This document shows positions 38,281 through 45,846 of a DNA stretch of 64,000 bases, piece by piece; the first letter of the stretch is position 1; each line of letters opens with the position of its first letter. The translations under genes and the position numbers were made by a program. The stretch is from Ornithinimicrobium sediminis (lineage in GTDB: Bacteria; Actinomycetota; Actinomycetes; Actinomycetales; Dermatophilaceae), in assembly GCF_021272345.1 (NCBI RefSeq), contig NZ_JAJSDQ010000007.1, positions 1 through 64,000 of the forward strand. Direction: 5' to 3'. A model generated the notes under the pieces. It saw only the letters and a program-made list of their open reading frames with translations, was not told the DNA's origin and made no database searches.

Positions 38281-38537
38281 GACCCACGCTCCTCGGCGGA
38301 CACCCGCACCAGCACGACCAGAGCGGCCAGCGCGACCAGGGCCAGTGCAGTGTCCCGGAGGGCAGGAAGGTCCCAGGCGGTGCCCAGGACGACCAGCACG
38401 GCGACGCCGGTGGTCGAGAGCAGCAGCAGGGCCGTCAGCCGGTCGCGCGCCGTCGGCCCGCGGACGACCCGGACCAGCCCCACAAGGACCGTGCCGAGGA
38501 GGAAGACGGCGACCGCGACCAGCAGACCGTCGAGCAC
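38277..38537 (-). CDS. mrpF: Mrp-type Na+/H+ antiporter subunit F
   Basis: Predicted 86-residue three-helix protein. The motif LVRVVRGPTARDRLTALLLLS matches MrpF. GTG 38537 (peptide VLDGLLVAVAVFLLG) is chosen because it gives the usual length and has GGAG 8 nt upstream; a longer frame to 38609 adds 24 residues unlike the family. It is the first gene of an operon in the order F, G, DUF4040-B, C, D, D, D-like, E. Confidence 0.88.
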   Translation of the reverse strand: MLDGLLVAVAVFLLGTVLVGLVRVVRGPTARDRLTALLLLSTTGVAVLVVLGTAWDLPALRDTALALVALAALVVLVRVSAEERGS

Positions 38538-38648
38538 GGCATCAACTCCAGTGGCACACGGGGTGTCAGGGGGCGCTCCCACCCTAGGGATGTGGCTCTG
38601 ACCTGCCAAACGGTCCTATCGTGGACCCATCTCACCGAAGGAGCCCTG

Positions 38649-39113
38649 ATGACCCTGCCCCTGCGCGGCCTGCGCGCCCTTGTCGGCGTCGGCGCCCTGT
38701 CCGTCCTGCTGGTGACCGGGTGCGGGTCCGGGCAGGACGGGGAGCAGGCCGGCACCCAGGACGGAGCCCCGGTCACCGTGCACTCGCTCGAGGGCGAGGG
38801 CTACACCGCGCTGGTCCGGACCTCCGGTGCCGACGGCCAGGACGCGGGGCCGCTGACGGGCACGCTGGTCGTGGGGCCGGGCGACTGCCTGGCGCTGAGC
38901 GCGCAGGACCAGCCGCACCTCGTGGTCTGGCCCGAGGGCGCCGCCACGCTCGACGGTCAGCCGGGCATGACACAGCCCGGGCACGGTGAGATGCGGGTCG
39001 GCACCGACGTCACGATGGAGGTGCGGCAGGTCGACCTGACCGAGCTCGACGGCATACCGGAGCAGTGCCGGCAGGGGTTCGCCGAGACCGTGCTGGTCGT
39101 CGTCGACGAGTGA
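38649..39113 (+). CDS. Small secreted lipoprotein, unknown function
   Basis: Predicted 154-residue exported lipoprotein with a short basic start, hydrophobic core and lipobox LVTGC (C25). The mature part is acidic, about 130 residues, with two cysteines (in PGDCLALS and PEQCRQGF) that could form a disulfide. It may be an all-beta domain. No family was recognised. ATG 38649 has AAGGAG 6 nt upstream. It diverges from the Mrp operon and converges on the topoisomerase gene. Confidence 0.75.
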   Translation: MTLPLRGLRALVGVGALSVLLVTGCGSGQDGEQAGTQDGAPVTVHSLEGEGYTALVRTSGADGQDAGPLTGTLVVGPGDCLALSAQDQPHLVVWPEGAATLDGQPGMTQPGHGEMRVGTDVTMEVRQVDLTELDGIPEQCRQGFAETVLVVVDE

Positions 39114-39167
39114 GGGTCCCCGGAGCCCCCGGGCGACGAGAGGACCCCGCGCCGGGAGGTGCCGTGC

Positions 39168-41267
39168 TCAGGCGTCGATGCGGTCGCGGTCGAGGTCGTG
39201 CGCGGAGTCGACGATGAAGTCCTTGCGCGGGGCGACGTTGGTGCCCATGAGCAGCTCGAAGACCTCCTCGGCCTTGGCGGCGTCGGCCATGGTGACCCTG
39301 CGCAGGGTGCGGTGCCGCGGGTCCATCGTCGTCTCCGCGAGCTGGTCGGCGTCCATCTCGCCCAGGCCCTTGTACCGCTGCATCGGCTGCTTGACCGTGC
39401 GTCCGCGCTTGGTCAGCGCGGCCATGGTGCGTCGCATCTCGGCCTCGGTGTAGGTGTAGATCATCTCCTTCTTGGCGCGCCCCGAGGCGTTCACCTCGAG
39501 CCGGTGCAGCGGAGGCATCGCGGCATACACCCGCCCCGCCTCGACGAGGGGGCGCATGTAGCGGAAGAAGAGCGTCAGCAGCAGGGTGCGGATGTGGGCG
39601 CCGTCGACGTCGGCGTCGGTCATGATGATGACCTTGCCGTAGCGCGCCAGGTCGAGGTCGAAGGAGCGCCCGGAGCCGGCGCCGATCACCTGGATGATCG
39701 CCGCGCACTCGGCGTTGTGGAGCATGTCCGAGACCGACGCCTTCTGCACGTTGAGGATCTTGCCGCGGATGGGCAGGAGCGCCTGGTAGTCGCTGGAGCG
39801 CGCGAGCTTGGCGGTGCCCAGGGCGCTGTCGCCCTCGACGATGAAGAGCTCGGAGCGCCCGGTCTCGGTGGTGCGGCAGTCGGCCAGCTTGGCGGGCAGG
39901 GTCGAGGACTCCAGGGCGTTCTTGCGGCGCTGCGTCTCCTTGTGCAGGCGTGCCGAGATGCGTGACTTCATCTCGGCGACGACCTTCTCCAGCAGCAGGG
40001 CGGACTGGGCCTTGTCCCCCCGCCGGGTCGAGGTGAGCCGCGCCGTGAGCTCCTGCTCCACCACCTTGGCCACGATCTGGCGGACCGCCGAGGTGCCGAG
40101 GACCTCCTTGGTCTGGCCCTCGAACTGGGGCTCGGCGAGCCGCACGGTGACCACCGCGGTCAGGCCGGCCAGCACGTCGTCCTTGTCGATCTTGTCGTTG
40201 CCGGCCTTGAGCCGGCGCGCGTTGACCTCGACCTGCTTGCGGAAGACCTTGAGCAGGGCCTGCTCGAAGCCGGCCAGGTGGGTGCCTCCCTTGGGGGTGG
40301 CGATGATGTTGACGAAGCTGCGCACCGTGGTGTCGTAGCCGGTGCCCCAGCGCAGGGCGATGTCGACCGCGCAGTCACGCTCGACCTCGGTCGAGGTCAT
40401 GTGACCCTTGCTGTCCAGCACGGGCACGGTCTCCCGGAAGGTCGCCGACCCCTGCAGCCGCCAGGTCTCGGTGACCGCAGGGTCGATGGCCAGGAACTCG
40501 GCGAACTCCGCGATGCCGCCGTCGTGCTGGAAGACCTCCTCGTGCGGGCCGTCGGCTGCGGGAGTGTCCGGCAGGCCGCGCTCGTCCCGGATGACCAGGG
40601 TCAGCCCCGGCACGAGGAAGGAGGTCTGGCGGGCCCGGGTCACCAGCTCGGGGTAGGCGAACTCCGCCTTGGCGAGGAAGATCTGCGGGTCGGCCCAGTA
40701 GCGCACCCGGGTGCCGGTGACACCACGCCTGGCCTTGCCGCTGACCCGGAGCTCGCTGTTGCTCTCGAACGGGGTGAACGGCGCGTCGGGAGAACGCTCA
40801 CCCGTGTCGCTGAACACGCCGGGCTCCCCGCGGCGGAAGCTCATCGCGTAGGTCTTGCCCGCCCGGTCGACCTCGACGTCGAGCCTGGACGACAGGGCGT
40901 TGACCACCGAGGCACCGACGCCGTGCAGGCCCCCGGACGCGGTGTAGGAGCCGCCGCCGAACTTGCCGCCGGCGTGCAGCTTGGTGAACACGACCTCGAC
41001 CCCGGACAGTCCGGTGCGGGGCTCGGCGTCGACCGGGATGCCGCGGCCGTTGTCGCGCACCTCGACCGAGCCGTCCGGCAGCAGCACCACCTCGATGCGG
41101 TCGGCGTGACCGCCCAGCGCCTCGTCGACCGAGTTGTCGATGACCTCCCAGAGGCAGTGCATGAGCCCCCGCGAGTCCGTCGACCCGATGTACATGCCCG
41201 GGCGCTTGCGTACGGCCTCGAGCCCCTCCAGCACCTGCAGGTGCCGTGCCGAGTAGTCCGTGGCCAC
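39168..41267 (-). CDS. parE: DNA topoisomerase IV subunit B (type IIA, ParE/GyrB family)
   Basis: Predicted 699-residue ATPase subunit of a type IIA topoisomerase. GHKL ATP-binding motifs EVIDNSVDEALGG and VRDNGRGIPV are present, as are the glycine lid (SGGLHGVGASVVNALS), the transducer lysine region, and TOPRIM motifs FIVEGDSALG and MTDADVDGAHIRTLLL. Length is nearer ParE than the longer GyrB of some actinobacteria. GTG 41267 follows AAGGAG. A ParC-type subunit is not in the window. Role: decatenation or supercoil control using ATP. Confidence 0.9.
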   Translation of the reverse strand: MATDYSARHLQVLEGLEAVRKRPGMYIGSTDSRGLMHCLWEVIDNSVDEALGGHADRIEVVLLPDGSVEVRDNGRGIPVDAEPRTGLSGVEVVFTKLHAGGKFGGGSYTASGGLHGVGASVVNALSSRLDVEVDRAGKTYAMSFRRGEPGVFSDTGERSPDAPFTPFESNSELRVSGKARRGVTGTRVRYWADPQIFLAKAEFAYPELVTRARQTSFLVPGLTLVIRDERGLPDTPAADGPHEEVFQHDGGIAEFAEFLAIDPAVTETWRLQGSATFRETVPVLDSKGHMTSTEVERDCAVDIALRWGTGYDTTVRSFVNIIATPKGGTHLAGFEQALLKVFRKQVEVNARRLKAGNDKIDKDDVLAGLTAVVTVRLAEPQFEGQTKEVLGTSAVRQIVAKVVEQELTARLTSTRRGDKAQSALLLEKVVAEMKSRISARLHKETQRRKNALESSTLPAKLADCRTTETGRSELFIVEGDSALGTAKLARSSDYQALLPIRGKILNVQKASVSDMLHNAECAAIIQVIGAGSGRSFDLDLARYGKVIIMTDADVDGAHIRTLLLTLFFRYMRPLVEAGRVYAAMPPLHRLEVNASGRAKKEMIYTYTEAEMRRTMAALTKRGRTVKQPMQRYKGLGEMDADQLAETTMDPRHRTLRRVTMADAAKAEEVFELLMGTNVAPRKDFIVDSAHDLDRDRIDA

Positions 41268-41383
41268 CGTGGAGCTCCTTCGTCGACGTCGTGCGGGGCG
41301 GGCGCTGCGGGCGCCTGTCCTCGCAGGTTAACCGAGGGCAGCGACAGACCCGGTCAGGCGCAGCGTCCGCCGGGTACGTCGGC

Positions 41384-41827
41384 TCACCCGGTCGGAGCGG
41401 CGGTGCTGGTCGTGACGTCCCCGTCCGGCGTGCGGCTCACCTCGGCGGCGGTGGACGGTGTGGCGGTGTCGACCGCCGCGTCCTGCGTCTCGACAGGGGC
41501 GGTCTCCGCCGAGGGGAGGTCGGGCTGCGACGACGTCGGCCCGGTCGGTGCCGGCGTGGTCTCGGTCGGTGCCGGAGTGGGGTCGGTCGGTGCCGGAGTG
41601 GGGTCGGGCTCGGAGACAGAGGGCTCCGGATCCGGCTCCGCCGTCGTCGGCTCGACCTGCTCCGTGGTCTCGTCGGTCCGCGCCGTGTCGGTGTGCAGGT
41701 CGACCGGCTGCTGCCAGGAGTGCAGCCGCCCTGCGTCCACCTCGAGGGAGGACGCCGACGCCAGCGCCCCTCCGAGGCCCACGGTGACGCCGGCCACGAG
41801 CACCGGCAGCAGGAACCGGCTACGCAT
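41384..41827 (-). CDS. Secreted Pro/Thr/Glu-rich protein, likely SipW-type substrate
   Basis: Predicted 147-residue protein: a signal-like N-terminus (MRSRFLLPVLVAGVTVGLGG, then ALASASSLEVDAG), a short middle part, and a long low-complexity tail of DPTPAPT-like repeats. The signal has the extended hydrophobic core plus following A-S-A-S pattern seen in SipW-dependent substrates. ATG 41827 overlaps the signal peptidase stop by 8 nt, so it is translated with that enzyme. It may be a cell-surface stalk or matrix component; this is inference. Confidence 0.7.
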   Translation of the reverse strand: MRSRFLLPVLVAGVTVGLGGALASASSLEVDAGRLHSWQQPVDLHTDTARTDETTEQVEPTTAEPDPEPSVSEPDPTPAPTDPTPAPTETTPAPTGPTSSQPDLPSAETAPVETQDAAVDTATPSTAAEVSRTPDGDVTTSTAAPTG

Positions 41828-42347
41828 GCTCGAGCTCCTTGTCCTGCTTCGGCTCCGCATGCTCCTCCGGGCGCCGGTTGAGCAGCATCACCGTCGTGAG
41901 GCCACCGACGATCGCGGCGAGGAACGGCGGGGACCGTAGCTCGGCGATCATGGTGCCGACGTTGGGAGCCGTCACCCACGCCTCCCCGAGCACCTCGTCG
42001 GTGCTGGGCGTCCAGTCGTCGACACGGTCCTTGTTGTCACCCTGCATGACGAACCCGTCGGTCCCTTCCCCCACGATGCGGTGGACGACGAGCGACCCGG
42101 CCCCGGGCTCTCCCTCGGGCACCGGGAAGGTGACGATGTCACCCACCTCGTATGCCGGGCGGTCACGGAGCACGACCAGGTCGCCGTCGTAGAAGGTGGG
42201 CTCCATGCTCTCCCCGCTGACCACGATGTAGGAGGCCGGACCGCCCAGAGCCACCGGGCGCAGGAACAGCACCCACCCGAAGGCAAGGACGCTGAGGACC
42301 AGCCACGGCACCGCCTTGCGCACTGTGGTCACCCTTCTGAAGCACAT
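41820..42347 (-). CDS. sipW: SipW-type signal peptidase I (S26B)
   Basis: Predicted 175-residue membrane protease. An N-terminal helix (about 13-32) precedes box B VSGESMEPTFYDGDLV with the catalytic serine. The general-base position has histidine (SLVVHRIVG) rather than lysine, as in SipW and eukaryotic/archaeal type enzymes, followed by GDNKD. A second hydrophobic segment (about 139-157) and charged tail close the protein. SipW enzymes release biofilm matrix or surface proteins. ATG 42347 is used; GTG 42323 with AGAAGG upstream is an alternative. Its two neighbours are probable substrates. Confidence 0.88.
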   Translation of the reverse strand: MCFRRVTTVRKAVPWLVLSVLAFGWVLFLRPVALGGPASYIVVSGESMEPTFYDGDLVVLRDRPAYEVGDIVTFPVPEGEPGAGSLVVHRIVGEGTDGFVMQGDNKDRVDDWTPSTDEVLGEAWVTAPNVGTMIAELRSPPFLAAIVGGLTTVMLLNRRPEEHAEPKQDKELEHA

Positions 42348-42412
42348 TGTGCCCGCCTGTCATGCATGGAGCGGTGGCGGCGCCTGCACGCCGCCACCGC
42401 TGTTGCCAAGCG

Positions 42413-42790
42413 TCAGCCCGAGATGGACACGCGAACGTTCTCGATGTCCTGGGCCTCCAGCGGGGTCGCGAAGTCCACGCGCTCAGAGCCGGCGGAACCG
42501 ATTGTTGAGATGATGGCGTCGGCCCCGTCGATGTTGACGTAAAGCTCAGCACCCTCACACTCGCTGGCGATGTCGGACACGGTGAGCCAGTAGACAAGGG
42601 CGGGCTGGCCGACCGAGACGTCGTCCGTCTCAAGGGCCCAGGCAAGGTCGACGCCGTTCTCGTCACAGGTGGTCGAGGCGTCTCCCGTCTGCAGGGTCGC
42701 CCCGCTGTTGATGTCCAGCAGAGAGGCGGAGGCGAAGGCGAGGGTGGCGACGGCGGCGCCGCCGGCGAGGGCGGTGATGATGCGCTTCAT
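42413..42790 (-). CDS. SipW-dependent-type secreted protein
   Basis: Predicted 125-residue exported protein. The N-terminus MKRIITALAGGAAVATLAFA followed by SASLLDINSG is the form of signal found on substrates of SipW-like peptidases. The mature part is an acidic beta-rich domain of about 95 residues with two cysteines (STTCDEN and SECEGAEL). ATG 42790 follows AAAGGG. It lies 65 nt upstream of sipW on the same strand. TasA/camelysin-like architecture is possible but the sequence is too divergent to claim. Confidence 0.75.
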   Translation of the reverse strand: MKRIITALAGGAAVATLAFASASLLDINSGATLQTGDASTTCDENGVDLAWALETDDVSVGQPALVYWLTVSDIASECEGAELYVNIDGADAIISTIGSAGSERVDFATPLEAQDIENVRVSISG

Positions 42791-42841
42791 GATGTTCCCT
42801 TTGTGAGTGCTGACGACGGGACCCCCCGTCGGGACGGCGTC

Positions 42842-42876
42842 AAGGTAGGAGCCGGACCGACCCTGACGCAACGTCA
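42842..42876 (-). promoter_or_regulatory. Promoter with an overlapping dyad, upstream of the SipW cluster
   Basis: On the minus strand, TTGCGT (42866-42871) and TACCTT (42842-42847) are spaced by 18 nt, a fair sigma-70-type promoter about 50 nt before the start at 42790. The -35 lies inside a perfect dyad, TGACG-CAA-CGTCA (42864-42876), which would make a natural operator. Confidence 0.5.
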
Positions 42877-43120
42877 CAGTGCGGTCACGAAGGTCACGAA
42901 TCGTCTTCTCCTGTGGCGGTGGGCAGGCGCCGCTGCTAGGCGTGTCAGGGGCCGGTTGTCGTGCTCCCACGATCGCGTCCGGACCGAGACACTGCGACAG
43001 AACAACCCCTCCCCGATGCGCTGGCGGTGCCCAGCCCTGCCACCAGCTCCCCACCGGCTCATGAGATGGATCACACTGTCCGACACCAGCTGTCGCAGGC
43101 TTTGCGACACAGTGCGGCCC
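42877..43120. other. Gene-free stretch between the SipW cluster and the anti-sigma gene
   Basis: Together with 42791-42876 this makes a 330-bp gap. I see no open frame with a ribosome site. It contains the word TGCGACA twice (about 42990 and 43103) and its inverse TGTCGCA at 43091, the latter two forming the hairpin annotated separately. Confidence 0.5.
43091..43109 (-). terminator. Hairpin after the anti-sigma factor gene
   Basis: TGTCGCA (43091-43097) pairs perfectly with TGCGACA (43103-43109) around a 5-nt loop. It lies 11 nt beyond the anti-sigma stop, so a terminator is likely, though the stem is short and there is no U-tract. Confidence 0.45.
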
Positions 43121-43810
43121 TCAGCCCTCCAAGGGGATCGCCACCACCGGCTCCGAGGTCGGCTGCTCGGAGCCGCCCTCGGGCTCCACACTCAGCGCCA
43201 CGGCGGTGCTGCCCTCCGGGTCGCCCTCCAGTGCGGCGTCCGACGCAGGGTCGGCGACGACCCCCGCGGAGTCGATGACCCCGTCCTCCCGCACGAACCA
43301 GGCCTGGTACACCTGCCCGGCCGGAAGGTCCGGCAGGTCGGCCGCCTCGAGCACCGCACGGTCCTGCTCGGCCGAGGTCACGACGACCACGGGGACGCCG
43401 TCCAGCTCCGCCTCGTGGCGCACCGCGTCCTGGGCCTGCACCACCTGGTCGACAGCGGTGAGCTGCTCGTCGAACACCTGCCACACACCCCAGGCGCCCA
43501 CGGCCACGAGGCCGGCCGCGGCCACGCCCCAGACCCACTGCGGACCGCGGCGGCGACGCAGCGGGCGGACCACGTCGGCCTCGGCCGCGACCTGCTCGAG
43601 CAGGCGCTCACGCACCCCTGGCGGCGGCGCCAGCTCATGCCCGTCGCTGAGGCCCACCACCGCCTCACGCAGGTCGGCCAGCTCGCGACGACAGTGCGCA
43701 CAGGTCTCCAGATGGTCCTCGACCCGTGCGCGCTCGGCGTCGTCGACGGCGTCGAGAGCATAGGGGGCGAGCAGGTCGTCGACGTGCCCCTCGGTCTCGT
43801 TGCCGTTCAT
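43121..43810 (-). CDS. Zinc-finger anti-sigma factor, RskA type
   Basis: Predicted 229-residue single-pass membrane protein. The cytoplasmic N-terminus has an anti-sigma zinc motif (DHLETCAHCRREL, H-x3-C-x2-C). A membrane helix lies near residues 92-112 (VWGVAAAGLVAVGAWGVW), and the exported domain has the RskA pattern DLPDLPAGQVYQAWFV. It overlaps the sigma factor gene by 4 nt (ATGA) and should hold that sigma factor inactive until regulated proteolysis or a redox signal releases it. Confidence 0.9.
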   Translation of the reverse strand: MNGNETEGHVDDLLAPYALDAVDDAERARVEDHLETCAHCRRELADLREAVVGLSDGHELAPPPGVRERLLEQVAAEADVVRPLRRRRGPQWVWGVAAAGLVAVGAWGVWQVFDEQLTAVDQVVQAQDAVRHEAELDGVPVVVVTSAEQDRAVLEAADLPDLPAGQVYQAWFVREDGVIDSAGVVADPASDAALEGDPEGSTAVALSVEPEGGSEQPTSEPVVAIPLEG

Positions 43811-44367
43811 GCCCGACCTCCCATCTGATCCCGTAGTCTGCGCAGCCCGTCCCTGATCCGGGTCTTCGCCGTGCCCAGGGGCACCCCGAGCCGTTCGGAC
43901 ACCTCCCGGTGGGTCAGGCCCTCGAAGTAGGCCAGCTCGAGCGCCTCCTGGTGCGGAGGCCCGAGCTCCTGGACGGCGGAACGGACGGCCTGTCCCTGCA
44001 TGCGGTGCTCGACCTCCTCCGCCGTCGGGTCCGGCGCGGGCCGGTCATGGCGTGATTCGTAGGCCTGGTCACGGTCGGATTGCGCCTGAGCCGAGCGGAC
44101 CCGGTCGACCGCCCGGCGATGGGCCAGCGTGAGCAGCCACGACCGGGCGCTGCCCCGGGTGGGGTCGAAGGAGGACGCGGTGCGCCACACCTGCAGGTAG
44201 ACCTCCTGCGTCACCTCCTCGGCCTGGGCGTGGTCGCGCAGGATGCGCACGACAAGGCCGTGGACCCGGGCGCCGGTGCTGTCGTAGAGCAGGGCGAAGG
44301 CCTGCTGGTCGCCGCCGGCGGTGGCCCTCAGCAGTTCGCCGAGGTCAAGGTCCGGGGGCGGTGACAT
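43807..44367 (-). CDS. ECF RNA polymerase sigma factor (SigK-like)
   Basis: Predicted 186-residue ECF sigma factor. Region 2 includes AFALLYDSTGARVHGLVVRIL and EEVTQEVYLQVW, and region 4 includes LAYFEGLTHREVSERLGVPLGTAKTRIRDGL. No extra domains are present. Its close coupling to an RskA-type anti-sigma resembles the SigK/RskA pair of mycobacteria. ATG 44367 is chosen because the N-terminus then starts before region 2 as usual; a longer frame begins at 44412. Confidence 0.9.
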   Translation of the reverse strand: MSPPPDLDLGELLRATAGGDQQAFALLYDSTGARVHGLVVRILRDHAQAEEVTQEVYLQVWRTASSFDPTRGSARSWLLTLAHRRAVDRVRSAQAQSDRDQAYESRHDRPAPDPTAEEVEHRMQGQAVRSAVQELGPPHQEALELAYFEGLTHREVSERLGVPLGTAKTRIRDGLRRLRDQMGGRA

Positions 44368-44441
44368 GAGGCCATGATGAACCACCGTTACGCCGTGGGC
44401 AGAACCGGACACATATCGGCGCTGCGCGGCGTTGCCCCACC

Positions 44442-44469
44442 AGGTGACATGTTTGACTGGATGTCACCT
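44442..44469. promoter_or_regulatory. Perfect dyad upstream of the DUF7455 gene
   Basis: AGGTGACAT (44442-44450) and ATGTCACCT (44461-44469) are exact inverse complements separated by 10 nt. The dyad lies 49 nt before the DUF7455 start and 75 nt from the sigma factor start on the other strand, and TTGACT (44453-44458) falls in its centre. A regulator operator is more likely than a terminator. Confidence 0.55.
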
Positions 44470-44517
44470 CGGAAGGTCCCGCCGGGGCCGCCGAAGGAGA
44501 TGGAGAGGAGCACAGAC

Positions 44518-44733
44518 GTGAACGCCACCCTGGCACCTGAACTGACTGCCGCCGACCGCTGCGACCGCTGCGGCGCGCAGGCCTACGTCCGCGCTCGCCT
44601 GGCCGACGGACTCGAGCTGCACTTCTGCGCCCACCACGGGCGCCAGCACCTGGACAAGCTGCGCGGGCTCGGTGACGTGAAGATCACCGACGAGTCCCAC
44701 AAGCTGCACCAGGACACGTCCTCGTCGGTCTGA
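44518..44733 (+). CDS. DUF7455 small zinc-ribbon-like protein
   Basis: Predicted 71-residue acidic protein. A CDRCGAQAYVRA motif and a later LHFCAHHGRQH provide a possible Cys/His metal site. This is a common actinobacterial small protein with no defined function, often found near sigma factor genes. GTG 44518 follows GAGAGGAG at 7 nt; upstream in-frame codons show no family similarity. Confidence 0.82.
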   Translation: MNATLAPELTAADRCDRCGAQAYVRARLADGLELHFCAHHGRQHLDKLRGLGDVKITDESHKLHQDTSSSV

Positions 44734-44746
44734 CCCGAAGGGCCCC

Positions 44747-44761
44747 GGCAGGGTCCCTGCC
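44747..44761 (+). terminator. Short GC-rich hairpin after DUF7455
   Basis: GGCAGG (44747-44752) and CCTGCC (44756-44761) can pair around a 3-nt loop, 13 nt after the DUF7455 stop. The stem is short and lacks a U-tract, so this is tentative. Confidence 0.3.
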
Positions 44762-44779
44762 CCTGGCACACTGGCCGCC

Positions 44780-45262
44780 ATGACATTCGTCGTGGCGGTC
44801 TGTGCCGTCGTGATGGCGGTCGGGCTGCTGGGCATCGTCGTGCCGGTGCTGCCCGGGCTGCTGCTGGTCTGGCTGTCGATCCTGGCCTGGGCACTGGTCG
44901 AGAGCTCGACCACCGGGTGGGTCGTCCTGGGCCTCACGTCCGTGCTGTATGCCGTCGGGATGGTGCTGGAGTTCCTGATCCCCGGACAGCGCATGCGCCG
45001 TGCCGGTGTGCGCACCAGCACCCTGGTGGTCGCGGTGGTCGTCGCGATCGTGATGGGGGTCGTGATCCCGTTCATAGGCTTCCTGATCGGCTTCCCCCTG
45101 GGGATCTACCTGGTGCAGCGCGTCCGCCGGTCCACGCACGACCACGCTTGGGAGGCGACCGTGCACGCGCTCAAGGCGGTGGGCCTCAACATCGTCATCG
45201 AGCTGGCCACAGCGCTGCTCATGATCAGCACCTGGGTGTTGGCACTGGTGCGGACCACCTGA
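44780..45262 (+). CDS. DUF456 membrane protein
   Basis: Predicted 160-residue protein with about four to five helices beginning at residue 3. The N-terminal VGLLGIVVPVLPGLLLVWL is the characteristic DUF456 pattern, and FIGFLIGFPLGIYLVQ marks the third helix region. Function is unknown. ATG 44780 lacks a ribosome site; CACACT ends 7 nt upstream, so the transcript may be leaderless. Confidence 0.85.
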   Translation: MTFVVAVCAVVMAVGLLGIVVPVLPGLLLVWLSILAWALVESSTTGWVVLGLTSVLYAVGMVLEFLIPGQRMRRAGVRTSTLVVAVVVAIVMGVVIPFIGFLIGFPLGIYLVQRVRRSTHDHAWEATVHALKAVGLNIVIELATALLMISTWVLALVRTT

Positions 45263-45325
45263 CGGCGACATCCTGGACGTGGCCGTCCTCGACGTCCTCG
45301 ACGCAGCCGCCGCGCTCGCTGTGCC

Positions 45326-45727
45326 CTAGAAGGAGCTGCCTCCGCGGCGCTTGTCCCACCGGTGCTCGAGACGCTCCATGAACGTCCCGGAGGGACGCTG
45401 CTTCTTGCCCTTGCCGGCGGGCTTGCTCACCGAGCCGTCCTGCTGCACGGCGCCGATCTTGGGCGTCGGCCGGGGGGAGAACACCCATACGCCGCCGAGC
45501 ACCATGGCACCGAAGCCGAGGCCACCGATCCAGATCATCTGCAGGGTGACACCGAGGACGACCAGCCCCAGCCCCGCGATGGCGACGAGCGCGCCCACAG
45601 CAGCCCGACGACGGGCCGCGGCTACCTGACCTGTGGACTTCAGGTTGGAGGCGAACCGCGGGTCTTCGGCGTAGAGCGCCTGCTCCATCTGCTCGAGAAC
45701 ACGCTGCTCGTGCTCGGAGAGCGGCAC
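45326..45727 (-). CDS. DUF3040 membrane protein
   Basis: Predicted 133-residue protein of a family common near division and cell-wall genes in actinobacteria. The N-terminus MPLSEHEQRVLEQMEQAL and EDPRFAS are family hallmarks; two adjacent helices (about 42-60 and 62-82) follow, then a basic tail. The start codon is GTG 45727. Its role is unknown. A strong dyad lies just upstream. Confidence 0.87.
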   Translation of the reverse strand: MPLSEHEQRVLEQMEQALYAEDPRFASNLKSTGQVAAARRRAAVGALVAIAGLGLVVLGVTLQMIWIGGLGFGAMVLGGVWVFSPRPTPKIGAVQQDGSVSKPAGKGKKQRPSGTFMERLEHRWDKRRGGSSF

Positions 45728-45750
45728 GGGGACCTCCCGGGTGGTTCGGG

Positions 45751-45772
45751 CGGACCGTCGTCAGACGGTCCG
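45751..45772. promoter_or_regulatory. Dyad in the leader of the DUF3040 gene
   Basis: CGGACCGTC (45751-45759) and GACGGTCCG (45764-45772) form a perfect 9-bp inverted repeat with a 4-nt loop, 24 nt before the GTG. A second dyad, GACACAG/CTGTGTC (45783-45789, 45806-45812), lies next to it. They could be an operator or a hairpin ending dinB-side transcription. Confidence 0.45.
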
Positions 45773-45846
45773 TCGGTGGGGTGACACAGTCGGCACATCT
45801 GACGGCTGTGTCCTTCTATGAGGATATGTCGAGAACGTACGAAGTA

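Noticed and set aside
31484-38537. Respiratory complex I or membrane-bound hydrogenase operon
   Set aside because: Only the membrane antiporter-type subunits plus MrpE/F/G are present; no NADH-binding, iron-sulfur or NiFe subunits.
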